This document shows, piece after piece, positions 7,522 through 15,400 of a DNA stretch of 19,786 nucleotides. The notes under the pieces are model-generated. The model was not told the DNA's origin and did no database searches. It worked only from the letters and a program-made list of their open reading frames with translations. Origin of the DNA: Verrucomicrobiota bacterium. Its GTDB lineage: Bacteria; Verrucomicrobiota; Verrucomicrobiia; Limisphaerales; AV2. Every line of letters begins with the position of its first letter. The stretch's first letter is position 1. The stretch lies in contig QHOP01000389.1 of the NCBI GenBank assembly GCA_003219345.1, positions 1 through 19,786 of the forward strand, written 5' to 3'. The position numbers and the translations under genes were made by a program.

Positions 7522-8576
7522 ATGAAACGCATCCTCATCTCCTCCGTCCCTTCTGTCGCCTTCACGCTTTCGCTCCTCGCCGCAACCATTGCTCTATCCG
7601 CTGTTGCCGAAGAGAAAGCAGTCGAAGCCGGTTTTAAATCACTTTTCAACGGGCGGGACCAACCAAAGAGCATCCGGCGGAGGGGAACAACTTTCTGATC
7701 TGGAAGGGCGGCACCGTTTCCGATTTTGAACTGCGCTGTTCCTACAAAATCGTGCCGAACAACGACAAAGGCTTTGCCAACTCCGGCATTCAATATCGCA
7801 GCAAAGACTTCGGCGATTTCGTCGTCGGGGGTTACCAGGCCGACATGGAAGCCGGGAAAACTTACTCCGGCATACTTTACGAGGAACGCATGGATGGCAT
7901 TCTGGCGCAGCGCGGACAGAAGACCGTGGTCAAAACCGTGGAGGGCAAGACGAAGGTGGAAGTTGTCGGTTCACTCGGCAAATCCGAGGACATCCAGGCG
8001 AAGATCAAGGACAAGGATTGGAACGATTACGTCGTCATCGCCACAGGTAATCACCTCCAACATTTCATCAACGGCGTGCAAACGGTGGATGTCATGGACG
8101 AACGCACGGGTGGCAAGGGGGCCAAAGAAGGCATCCTCGCCCTTCAATTGCACCAGGGCGATCCGATGACGGTCCAGTTCAAAAACATCCGCATCAAAAC
8201 CTTCTCCGGCAGCCCTTCGGCGAAGTCTGACATCGATCTGCTCCAGGGCGAATGGGTGCCGATCGAGATCGTCGCGAACGGGGACAAGGCATCGCAGGAG
8301 GACCTCGACAACATCAAGGTCAAAATCAACGGCAATCGCTATTCGGTTGAGTCGAACCATCCCAATCAGGGGACCTTTAAAATCATTGAATCGGACTCGC
8401 CGAAAAAGATGGACGTGACCGGCGATGACGGCGCGGAACTGCCGGCCATCTATGAGATTTCCGGCGACACCTTCAAAGCCTGCTACGCGATCAAGGGAGC
8501 TTCGCGTCCGACCGAATTCAAGTCCGTCGAAGGCTCGGACCACGTCTTCGCGGTTTACAAACGCAAGTCGGAGTAA
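7522..8576 (+). pseudogene. DUF1080 (3-keto-glycoside hydrolase-like) + TIGR03067-like protein, frameshifted
   Basis: Two frames together encode one family protein. Frame one runs from ATG 7522: signal peptide (MKRILISSVPSVAF...AVAEE), then GFKSLFNGRD, the usual start of DUF1080, but it then hits TGA at 7696. The second frame is open from about 7659 and reads TKEHPAEGNNFLIWKGG, then the DUF1080 core (NSGIQYRSK, DWNDYVV, INGVQTVDV, LALQLHQG, FKNIRIK) to about 8215. A C-terminal TIGR03067-like domain follows (DLLQGEWVPIE ... YEISGDTFKACY ... VYKRK). Compared with relatives, the stretch after FNGKD (usually LTGWDG...WSVKDGAITGQT) is missing. This implies loss of 3k+1 nt, roughly 64-70, near 7657-7665. 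DUF1080 proteins include 3-keto-disaccharide hydrolases. It is either a pseudogene or a sequence/assembly error. The GTG at 7752 is internal, not a real start. Confidence 0.8.
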
Positions 8577-8598
8577 TCCCGCCGGAATCGTTTGTTTC

Positions 8599-9474
8599 AT
8601 GAAAACAACCCTGCTTTCCTTGCTGGCCGCGGCGCTGTGCTGGAGCGTCGGCGTGCGCGCTGCGGACAAGAAAATCGTTCTGATTGCCGGCCATCCGAGC
8701 CATGGCCCCGGCGAACATGAGTTCAACGCCGGCGTGCAGTTGCTGCACCAGTGCCTCCAGAATGTGCCCGGGATCACCTCGACGTTTTACTTGGACGGCT
8801 GGCCGAAAGACCCGCACGCATTTGATGGCGCCCACTCGCTCCTGTTTTTCATGGACGGCGGCGCGGGTCATCCGATCATTCAGGACGACCATCTGAAAAT
8901 CATCGGTGACCTGATGAAAAAGGGCGTCGGCCTCGCCTGCGTGCATTACGCGGTCGAGGTCCCCAAGGACAAAGGCGGGCCGGAGCTTCTTGAATGGATT
9001 GGGGGTTACTATGAAACTGGATTCTCCACTAATCCGCACTGGGAAGCGGATTTCAAGAGCCTGCCGAATCACCCGATCACACGCGGCGTGAAACCGTTCA
9101 AGATCCGCGACGAATGGTATTACAATATCCGCTTTCGCCCGGAAATGAAAGGCGTCACGCCGATCCTGGTCGGCAAGCCGGACGACGAGACCCGGCAGGG
9201 CAAATCCTCTTCGCCGCGCGGACCGTATCCACACGTCGTTGCCGCAAACGGACGCGAAGAGGTGCTCGCGTGGGCGGTTGAGCGGCCGGACGGCGGGCGC
9301 GGCTTCGGTTTCACCGGCGCGCATTTCCACCGGAACTGGGGCAACGAAAATTTCCGCAAGATCGTCCTGAATGCGCTGCTGTGGACGGCGCATGTCGAAG
9401 TGCCGCGTAACGGCGTCGAGTGCGCCGTGACCGATGAAGACTTAAAGAAAAACCTCGACCCAAAAGGCAAATAA
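8599..9474 (+). CDS. ThuA-like domain protein, exported
   Basis: A 291-residue protein with a signal peptide (MKTTLLSLLAAALCWSVGVRA), followed by a ThuA domain (PF06283) with a glutamine-amidotransferase-like fold. Family landmarks are IVLIAGHPSHGPGEHEF, the nucleophile-elbow-like GLACVHYA with C114 and H116, HPITRGVKPFKIRDEWYY, and the final GRGFGFTGAHFHRNWGN...LNALLW. ThuA of rhizobia takes part in trehalose/sucrose use through 3-keto sugars. Exported ThuA relatives are common in this phylum next to dehydrogenase genes, and their reaction is not established. ATG 8599 is chosen because it starts the signal peptide, 22 nt after the DUF1080 stop. It sits between DUF1080 and the second dehydrogenase, probably in one operon. 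Confidence 0.85.
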   Translation: MKTTLLSLLAAALCWSVGVRAADKKIVLIAGHPSHGPGEHEFNAGVQLLHQCLQNVPGITSTFYLDGWPKDPHAFDGAHSLLFFMDGGAGHPIIQDDHLKIIGDLMKKGVGLACVHYAVEVPKDKGGPELLEWIGGYYETGFSTNPHWEADFKSLPNHPITRGVKPFKIRDEWYYNIRFRPEMKGVTPILVGKPDDETRQGKSSSPRGPYPHVVAANGREEVLAWAVERPDGGRGFGFTGAHFHRNWGNENFRKIVLNALLWTAHVEVPRNGVECAVTDEDLKKNLDPKGK

Positions 9475-9517
9475 CTTCGCAATCCGGCATGGCTTCCTTC
9501 ACTAAATCCAAATCGAG

Positions 9518-11593
9518 ATGAAAAAGTTTTCCCTGCGACATGCGGCTTTGCTCCTGAGCGCAGCGCTCAGCTTCGCTGCGGATGGTTCGTTTGCCGCCAA
9601 CCCCGCCGGCGTCGGCCCCGAGGCTGCGCGCGAATCGGTAAAGAAATTTGCCGTCGCGGACGGCCTCGAAGCGTCGCTCTTCGCCTCCGAGCCGATGGTC
9701 CGCAATCCAACGGACATGGACATTGATGAGCGTGGCCGTATCTGGATCACTGAGGGCGTTAACTACCGCTCGACCTTTCAGAAATGGGGAGTTCTTCAGC
9801 CCGCCGGCGATCGCGTTGTGATTCTCGAAGATACCAACGGCGATGGCGTCGCGGACAAGGAAACTGTTTTCTACCAGGACCCGAGCATCAACGCCGCGCT
9901 GGGCGTCTGCGTGCTCGGCAACAAAGTCATCGTTTCCAGTTCGCCAAACGTTTTTGTGCTGACCGACACCGACGGCGACGGCAAAGCCGACCGGCGCGAG
10001 CTGCTCTTCACCGGCGTCAGCGGCAAAGACCACGACCACGGCGTCCACGCTTTTGTCTTCGGTCCCGACGGCAAGCTCTACTTCAACTTCGGCAACGAGG
10101 GAAAACAACTTCGCTATCCGGCAGTGAAAGAGATCCCGTTGCACGGCGCAGCGCCTCAGATGGAAACCCGGCCAGTCATCGACCTCGACGGCAACGAAGT
10201 GAACAATCGCGGCAAGCCGTATCGGATGGGCATGGTGTTTCGCTGCAACCTCGACGGCAGCGAAGTTGAAACGCTCGCGTGGAACTTCCGCAACAATTAC
10301 GAGGTCGCCGTGGATTCCTTCGGCACGCTCTGGCAATCCGATAACGACGACGACGGCAACTTCGGCGTGCGCATCAATTACGTGATGGAGTTCGGCAACT
10401 ATGGCTACACCGATGAAATGAACGGCGCGGGTTGGCCGACCGGTTGGGGCAAGGCGAAGTCCAAAGGCGCGCCGGAATCAGAGAAAATCTTTTATGAATG
10501 GCATCAATACGACCCCGGCGTCGTGCCGAATCTGCTGCACACCGGCGCCGGTTCGCCCACGGGCATCTGCGTGTATGAAGGCAAGCTCCTGCCACAAGTT
10601 TTTCGGAACCAGGTCATCCATTGCGATGCCGGTCCGCGCGTGGTGCGCGCTTACCCGGTGGAAAACGACGCCGCGGGTTACCGGGCGAAGCTGGCGGACC
10701 TCCTGACTACTTCGGACAACTGGTTCCGTCCGTCCGATGCTTGCGTCGCACCGGACGGGTCGATTTATGTCGCGGATTGGAACGACGCGGGCGTGGGTGG
10801 CCACCACATGGAGGACCAGAAATTGGACGCGATGACCGGACGCATTTATCGAGTCGCGCCCAAAGGCAGCAGGCCGTCGGCGCCAAAGTGGAACTTGACT
10901 ACGGCCGCGGGCTGCGCTGAAGCGTTGAAATCGCCGAACCTGTCCGCGCGTTATCTCGCCTGGACGGTGCTGAACAAGATGCAGGCAAAGGCGCAGAAAG
11001 ATTTGCTGAAGCTCTGGAAGAACGGTGACGCCCGGATGCGCGCCCGCGCTTTGCATCTGCTTGCGCGCATCAAAGGCAAGGAGAAGAAATACGTCCAGGA
11101 CGCGATCAAAGATAAGGACACGGACATCCGCGTCACCGGCCTGCGCATCGCCAAGACACTGAAGCTCGACGTGATTCCTTACGTGAAAACGCTCGCAGGA
11201 GACCCCTCGGCGCAAGTCCGCCGCGAATGCGCCATCGCTTTGCGGCATCACCAATCGCCGGAAGCGCCAAAGCTGTGGGCGCAGCTCGCGTCGCAACACG
11301 ACGGCAAGGACCGCTGGTATCTCGAAGCGCTCGGCATCGGCGCGGACAAACAGTGGGACAGATTCTTGGACGTCTGGCTGGCGGCGGCCGGCGACCAATG
11401 GAACACGCCCGCGGGCCGCGACATCGTCTGGCGCTCGCGCAGCAGCAAGACACCGGCGTTATTGGTCAAGATCATCAACGACAAAGGTCTGAGCGCAAAG
11501 GAGCGCGACCACTACTTCCGCTCCCTGGATTTCGTCAGCGGCCCGGAGAAGGACGCGGCAATGGCGGAACTCGCGCTGGGCGGGCTGAAATGA
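9518..11593 (+). CDS. PVC-type membrane-bound dehydrogenase with HEAT repeats (no heme domain)
   Basis: A 691-residue exported protein with signal peptide MKKFSLRHAALLLSAALSFA. Residues about 45-440 form the same beta-propeller dehydrogenase domain as the minus-strand paralog: GLEASLFASEPMVRNP, ILEDTNGDGVADK, DTDGDGKADR, NNYEVAVDSFG, CVAPDGSIYVADWND. Residues about 465-690 are HEAT-like repeats. It ends there, without the CxxCH domain that is fused in the paralog at 1163-4516. That part is encoded by the next gene, which begins inside this stop codon (ATGA). The two proteins probably form one electron-transfer unit in the periplasm. Start is set by the signal peptide, and only a weak CGAG lies before the ATG. 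The substrate is unknown, and a sugar or polyol is likely from context. Confidence 0.87.
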   Translation: MKKFSLRHAALLLSAALSFAADGSFAANPAGVGPEAARESVKKFAVADGLEASLFASEPMVRNPTDMDIDERGRIWITEGVNYRSTFQKWGVLQPAGDRVVILEDTNGDGVADKETVFYQDPSINAALGVCVLGNKVIVSSSPNVFVLTDTDGDGKADRRELLFTGVSGKDHDHGVHAFVFGPDGKLYFNFGNEGKQLRYPAVKEIPLHGAAPQMETRPVIDLDGNEVNNRGKPYRMGMVFRCNLDGSEVETLAWNFRNNYEVAVDSFGTLWQSDNDDDGNFGVRINYVMEFGNYGYTDEMNGAGWPTGWGKAKSKGAPESEKIFYEWHQYDPGVVPNLLHTGAGSPTGICVYEGKLLPQVFRNQVIHCDAGPRVVRAYPVENDAAGYRAKLADLLTTSDNWFRPSDACVAPDGSIYVADWNDAGVGGHHMEDQKLDAMTGRIYRVAPKGSRPSAPKWNLTTAAGCAEALKSPNLSARYLAWTVLNKMQAKAQKDLLKLWKNGDARMRARALHLLARIKGKEKKYVQDAIKDKDTDIRVTGLRIAKTLKLDVIPYVKTLAGDPSAQVRRECAIALRHHQSPEAPKLWAQLASQHDGKDRWYLEALGIGADKQWDRFLDVWLAAAGDQWNTPAGRDIVWRSRSSKTPALLVKIINDKGLSAKERDHYFRSLDFVSGPEKDAAMAELALGGLK

Positions 11594-12735
11594 TTTGCGG
11601 CGTTCTCCGCTGTGGGCCTGGCTTTAGCTGGGCGCTGTCTGGTTGGCTTGGTCTTCCGGTCCTGATTAGCGCGCTCGCAGGCGAACCCCTTGAGCCGGAT
11701 CGTGTCGCCACAATGATCGAAGCGTTAACCCGGCTCGGTCCGGAAAAGGTCAACGCCAATCCGAAACTCAATGAGGCGTTGGAGAAGGTGCTGGAGGCGA
11801 CGAAAGGCACGCCGCAGTTCGTCGAACTGGTCCGCGACTTCAATGTCAAAGACCAGGACGCCACGCTGCTCGAACTCGCGATCAAGAATCCGAACAACTC
11901 GACCGGCGTGGAGGCGACACGCCTGATTCTGGCCAACCGGAATTTCCAATTGCTGACAACGTCGCTCGCCGGTACCAACGCGATCAAAGTCGCCGAAGCA
12001 CTGGGCAACACCGGTGAAAACGGAATCGTTCCGCTGCTGGAGCCGATGGTCGCTGATATGAAACGCGACGTGGCGTTGCGCAAGCAGGCTGTTCGCGCGC
12101 TGGCGCAAGCGCAGGAGGGAGCTGCGGCTTTGCTCAAACTTGCCAAGGAAGAGAAGCTGCCACAGGACATGAAACTGATGGCGGGTTCGGAACTCAACAA
12201 TGTCCGCTGGGCCAAGATCAAGACCGAAGCCGCACAATTGCTGCCATTGCCGCGGGGCCAAAACTCCGGACCGGTGCCGCCGATTTCGGAATTGGTGAAA
12301 ATGAAAGGTGACGCGGCGAAAGGCGCAGTGATTTATCGCCGCGACACCGTCGGCTGCATCAAATGCCATCAGGTGAACGGCGAAGGCGTCGATTTCGGGC
12401 CGAACCTTTCCGAGATCGGGACCAAGCTCGGCAAGGACGCGCTTTACGAAGCAATTCTCGACCCGAGTGCCGGCGTTTCTTTCGGCTACGAAGCCTGGCA
12501 AATCGAACTGAAGAACGGCGATGAAGCTTACGGCCTGATCGTCAGCGACACCGCCGACGAAATCGCGGTGAAGACGCAGGGCGGAATCGTTGCACGCTAT
12601 AAAAAATCCGACATCGCGAAGCGCGAGCAACAGAAACTGTCCATCATGCCCGCGGGCTTGCAGCAGACGATGTCCACGCAGGATTTGGCGGATCTGGTCG
12701 AGTATTTGTCGTCCCTCAAAACGGCAGGCAAATAG
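11590..12735 (+). CDS. c-type heme-binding protein, detached C-terminal half of a PVC dehydrogenase
   Basis: A 381-residue protein starting at an ATG that overlaps the preceding stop by 4 nt (ATGA), which implies translational coupling. Residues 1-30 look like a signal peptide (hydrophobic SWALSGWLGLPVLI, then SALA-GE), as needed because heme c is attached in the periplasm. Residues about 35-225 are helical HEAT-like sequence that continues the upstream protein in relatives. The 'putative heme-binding domain' (TIGR02603-like) follows, with CIKCH at 256-260, DFGPNLSEIG, and a candidate axial Met353 in LSIMPAGL. It likely takes electrons from the dehydrogenase encoded just upstream. A frameshifted fusion is less likely, because the new N-terminus has its own export signal. 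Confidence 0.82.
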   Translation: MICGVLRCGPGFSWALSGWLGLPVLISALAGEPLEPDRVATMIEALTRLGPEKVNANPKLNEALEKVLEATKGTPQFVELVRDFNVKDQDATLLELAIKNPNNSTGVEATRLILANRNFQLLTTSLAGTNAIKVAEALGNTGENGIVPLLEPMVADMKRDVALRKQAVRALAQAQEGAAALLKLAKEEKLPQDMKLMAGSELNNVRWAKIKTEAAQLLPLPRGQNSGPVPPISELVKMKGDAAKGAVIYRRDTVGCIKCHQVNGEGVDFGPNLSEIGTKLGKDALYEAILDPSAGVSFGYEAWQIELKNGDEAYGLIVSDTADEIAVKTQGGIVARYKKSDIAKREQQKLSIMPAGLQQTMSTQDLADLVEYLSSLKTAGK

Positions 12736-12807
12736 CTCACGCCACCCTTCGCTCTCCCTGCGAGGCAGAATCGGCAGCGTGGCGCATCCGGAAACGAGCA
12801 GCAGAAA

Positions 12808-12898
12808 AACATCCAACACCGAACATCCAACATCCAAAATCCAACATCTCAATAAGGCCGTGGATCGCGCTGTGTTCGAATGTTGAGCGTTGGATGTT
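12808..12898. repeat. CATCCAA-type direct and inverted repeat between convergent genes
   Basis: Copies of AACATCCAAC and variants are clustered at 12808-12848. The reverse complement GTTGGATGTT lies at 12889-12898, next to GAATGTTGAGC at 12878. This can form a large hairpin. It fills the gap between the convergent cytochrome and cysN genes, so it could serve as a two-way terminator. The element resembles a dispersed ACATCCAACATCC repeat of environmental bacterial genomes. It encodes no credible protein. Confidence 0.6.
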
Positions 12899-12946
12899 CT
12901 GCCGCCAGAAGCATCTTTGCGAAGTTGAACGACTTTTGCCGGCAGT

Positions 12947-14185
12947 TCAGATCGCGAAGTCGTTGTATTCGGGCTTCACGAGCTCGGTGGGGGGATTGAG
13001 CATGCCGGCGGCGACGGTGAAGTTCGTGCCTTGTTCGATGAGGATGAACGAGCCGGTCAGCCGGTTGGCGGCGTAACCGTCGAAGATGAGCGGACGGGAG
13101 GAGCGCAGGCGAATTTCGCCGATGTCGTTCACGGCCAGTTCGTCCGGTTCCGGTTCGGGGTCGAAGGTCGCGATGTTGATGCGGTTCTCGATGTCGGTGA
13201 CGATCGCCTGCACGGTTTGCGTGGTGTGTTTGAGAAAATGCCCGACGATGGTGTCGCCGCGGCTGATGTCGAGATCGTGTTCGAGCACGAGCGTGACCGA
13301 CTGAGGACAAAAGGCTTCGTGCGGCGAGCCGTCGTAGGTCCAGATTTCCTTCACGCTGCTCTTCATGCCGCTGGGGAGCACCATCACTTTCTGCCCGACC
13401 TTTACAATGCCGCCGGCGATTTGCCCGCTCAGGCCGCGAAAATCGTGCCAGGCCGGGTCGCGCGGATTGTTCGGGCGATTCACCCATTGCACCGGGAGAC
13501 GAAACGCGCTCAGGTTCCAATCGCTCGCGATGTGGACGGTTTCGAGATGCCCGAGCAACGTCGGCCCTTCATACCACGGCGTGTGCTTCGATCGTTCGAC
13601 AACGTTGTCGCCGTTCAGCGCGCTGATGGGAATGAACTTCACGTCCTTGAAGACATCGAGACGGGGCAGAAAATCCTCGATTTCGTCCCGGATTTCGAGG
13701 AACCGTTCTTCGCTCCACTCGACGAGGTCCATTTTGTTCACCGCGATGACGAGGTGCGGAATGCCGAGCAGGGCGGCGAGGTAGGTGTGGCGACGGCTTT
13801 GCTCGATGACGCCGTTGCGCGCGTCCACCAGCACGATGGAGAGGTTGGCCGAGGAGGCGCCGGTGACCATGTTGCGCGTGTATTGCACGTGGCCGGGTGT
13901 GTCCGCGACGATGAACTTGCGGCGCGGCGTGGCGAAATAGCGATAGGCGACGTCGATGGTGATGCCCTGCTCGCGCTCGGCGCGCAAGCCGTCGGTGAGG
14001 TTGGCGAGGTTGATCGCGCCGCCGCCGGTGATGTCAGCGGAGCGTTCGAGCGCTTCGAGCTGGTCCTCCATCAGGTTTTTCGAGTCATAGAGCAGACGGC
14101 CGATAAGGGTGGACTTGCCGTCGTCCACCGAGCCGCAAGTGTTGAAGCGGAGAATTTCGACGGGATGGTGCGCGTGAGCTGGCAT
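12947..14185 (-). CDS. cysN: Sulfate adenylyltransferase subunit 1, GTPase (CysN), internally shortened
   Basis: CysN is the GTPase that drives formation of adenosine 5'-phosphosulfate (APS) from ATP and sulfate together with CysD. G-motifs are present: GSVDDGKS (18-25), DTPGH (95-99), NKMD (150-153) and SAL. The EF-Tu-like domain II and the C-terminal TGSFILIEQGTNFTVAAGM block are also clear. It has 412 residues against about 475 in E. coli. There is no fused APS kinase. Comparison with remembered family members shows DISRGDTIVG (306-315) joined directly to HFLKHTTQTVQA. The usual 27-30 residues between them, containing the VWM...P(L/M) strand of domain III, are missing without a frame change. 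Activity is therefore uncertain. It is the last gene of the minus-strand cysI-H-D-N operon. Confidence 0.9.
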   Translation of the reverse strand: MPAHAHHPVEILRFNTCGSVDDGKSTLIGRLLYDSKNLMEDQLEALERSADITGGGAINLANLTDGLRAEREQGITIDVAYRYFATPRRKFIVADTPGHVQYTRNMVTGASSANLSIVLVDARNGVIEQSRRHTYLAALLGIPHLVIAVNKMDLVEWSEERFLEIRDEIEDFLPRLDVFKDVKFIPISALNGDNVVERSKHTPWYEGPTLLGHLETVHIASDWNLSAFRLPVQWVNRPNNPRDPAWHDFRGLSGQIAGGIVKVGQKVMVLPSGMKSSVKEIWTYDGSPHEAFCPQSVTLVLEHDLDISRGDTIVGHFLKHTTQTVQAIVTDIENRINIATFDPEPEPDELAVNDIGEIRLRSSRPLIFDGYAANRLTGSFILIEQGTNFTVAAGMLNPPTELVKPEYNDFAI

Positions 14186-14199
14186 GGCAGAAGGTCTTC

Positions 14200-14337
14200 A
14201 ACCACGGATGCACACGGATAAACACGGATTGAAAAATGGGAGTGTTGCGAACGACTCCGAAATGAATCCGCCTGAATTTGTGCCGCTTCTGTCTCGACCG
14301 CCCTGGTATCCGTGTGAATCCGTGTTCATCTGTGGTT
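14200..14337. repeat. ACCACGGATG/ACACGGATT inverted repeat in cysD-cysN gap
   Basis: The arm at 14200-14230 (AACCACGGATG...ACACGGATT) is the near reverse complement of 14308-14337 (ATCCGTGTGAATCC...TGTGGTT). It spans almost the whole 164-nt gap between cysD and cysN. It matches the type of 'AACCACAGATGAACACGGAT' repeat that I recall as widespread in soil bacterial genomes. The arms differ by substitutions and a length change, so it is an aged copy. Confidence 0.7.
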
Positions 14338-14349
14338 AAAAGTCTGAGC

Positions 14350-15252
14350 TTAGAAATAGCCTGCCTTCTTCCGGTCTTCCATCGCCGCTTCGGAAGCCTT
14401 GTCATCGGCGCGGGAGCCGCGTTCGGTGACGCGCGCGGCGGCGACTTCGGCGATGATGTCATCCACGCTGTCGGCGCGGCTCTCCACCATGCCGGTGCTG
14501 ATGATGTCGCCGATGGTGCGGACGCGGACGACGAGTTCCTTCACCTGGTCGCTCGGCTTCAGCGGTAAAAGATCGGTGACGGGCAGCCATTGGCCATTGC
14601 GTCGCACGCATTTTCGCGTGTGACTGAAGTAAATGCTGGGCACTTCAAGTTTCTCGCGTTTGACGTATTCCCAAATGTCCAGCTCGGTCCAGTTGCTGAG
14701 GGGGAAGACGCGCATGTGCTCGCCGGGGTTCACGCGGCCGTTGTAAAGGTTCCAGATTTCGGGCCGTTGATTTTTCGGGTCCCATTGTCCGAAGCCGTCG
14801 CGGAAGCTGAAGAAACGTTCCTTGGCCCGGGATTTTTCCTCGTCGCGCCGCGCGCCGCCGATGGCGCAGTCGAATCGGAATTCTTCCATCGCGGCCAGCA
14901 GTGTGGGGATCTGGAGGCGGTTGCGGCTCACTTCACCAGGCGTCGGCACCGCGATGCCTTTGGCGATGGCGTCTTCGACTTTGCGGACGACGAGTTTCGC
15001 CCCGAGTTGCCAGGCACGGCGGTCGCGGAACTGGTTCAGTTCGGGGAAATGATGGCCGGTGTCCACGTTGAGCAGCGGCATCGGAATTTCCGAAGGACGA
15101 AAGGCCTTTTCGGCGAGGCGCAGGAGGCAGATGGAGTCCTTGCCGCCCGAGAACAAGAGCGCCGGGCGCTCGAACTCGGCGGCGACTTCGCGCAGGACGT
15201 GAATCGCTTCCGTCTCGAGATATTGCAGATGATCGAGGTGGTAACTGCTCAT
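14350..15252 (-). CDS. cysD: Sulfate adenylyltransferase subunit 2 (CysD)
   Basis: CysD is the catalytic ATP sulfurylase subunit that adenylates sulfate to APS in the cytoplasm, with CysN as partner. From ATG 15252 it has 301 residues, almost the same as E. coli CysD (302). An in-frame ATG at 15279 would add nine residues that belong to the upstream repeat, so it was not chosen. The PP-loop SGGKDS is at 35-40. Further family blocks are LLNVDTGHHFPE, GGARRDEEKSRAKER, WDPKNQRPE, RVFPLSNWTELDIWEY and the C-terminal KKAGYF. No truncation is seen. Inverted repeats lie on both sides, between it and cysH and cysN. Confidence 0.95.
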   Translation of the reverse strand: MSSYHLDHLQYLETEAIHVLREVAAEFERPALLFSGGKDSICLLRLAEKAFRPSEIPMPLLNVDTGHHFPELNQFRDRRAWQLGAKLVVRKVEDAIAKGIAVPTPGEVSRNRLQIPTLLAAMEEFRFDCAIGGARRDEEKSRAKERFFSFRDGFGQWDPKNQRPEIWNLYNGRVNPGEHMRVFPLSNWTELDIWEYVKREKLEVPSIYFSHTRKCVRRNGQWLPVTDLLPLKPSDQVKELVVRVRTIGDIISTGMVESRADSVDDIIAEVAAARVTERGSRADDKASEAAMEDRKKAGYF

Positions 15253-15255
15253 CTT

Positions 15256-15400
15256 GACACGGATTTCACGGATTGGCACGGATCACAAGACAACGCGTTT
15301 CCACTCCAGGGAATTGCAAAGTCCTATGAGTTGATGAGTCTCTTCGCGGTAGATCAATTGTCCCATAGATCAATTCGTGAAAATCCGTGCAATCCGTGTC
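15256..15400. repeat. ACACGGATTTCACGGATT inverted repeat filling the cysH-cysD gap
   Basis: The arm at 15256-15283 (GACACGGATTTCACGGATTG and following bases) is the approximate reverse complement of 15373-15400 (...AATCCGTGCAATCCGTGTC). It occupies the entire gap, beginning 3 nt outside the cysD start and ending on the base next to the cysH stop codon. Short direct copies of CACGGAT are nested in each arm. This is a different sequence family from the neighbouring cysD-cysN repeat, though both share CACGGAT. Confidence 0.7.

Noticed and set aside
7752..8576. Independent DUF1080 gene starting at GTG 7752
   Set aside because: The frame is open upstream to about 7659 with conserved DUF1080 sequence, and the signal peptide lies in the other frame, so this is an internal codon of a frameshifted gene.
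11227..11589. Upstream extension of the cytochrome gene
   Set aside because: It overlaps the dehydrogenase coding sequence and yields Arg-rich shadow peptide. The ATG at 11590 gives the ATGA overlap and a signal peptide.
12849..13520. Minus-strand 223-codon frame with many R/H residues
   Set aside because: Alternate-frame shadow of cysN plus repeat DNA. The composition is typical of out-of-frame G+C-rich sequence.
13031..14221. 396-codon plus-strand open frame
   Set aside because: Antisense of cysN, whose G-motifs prove the minus strand is coding.
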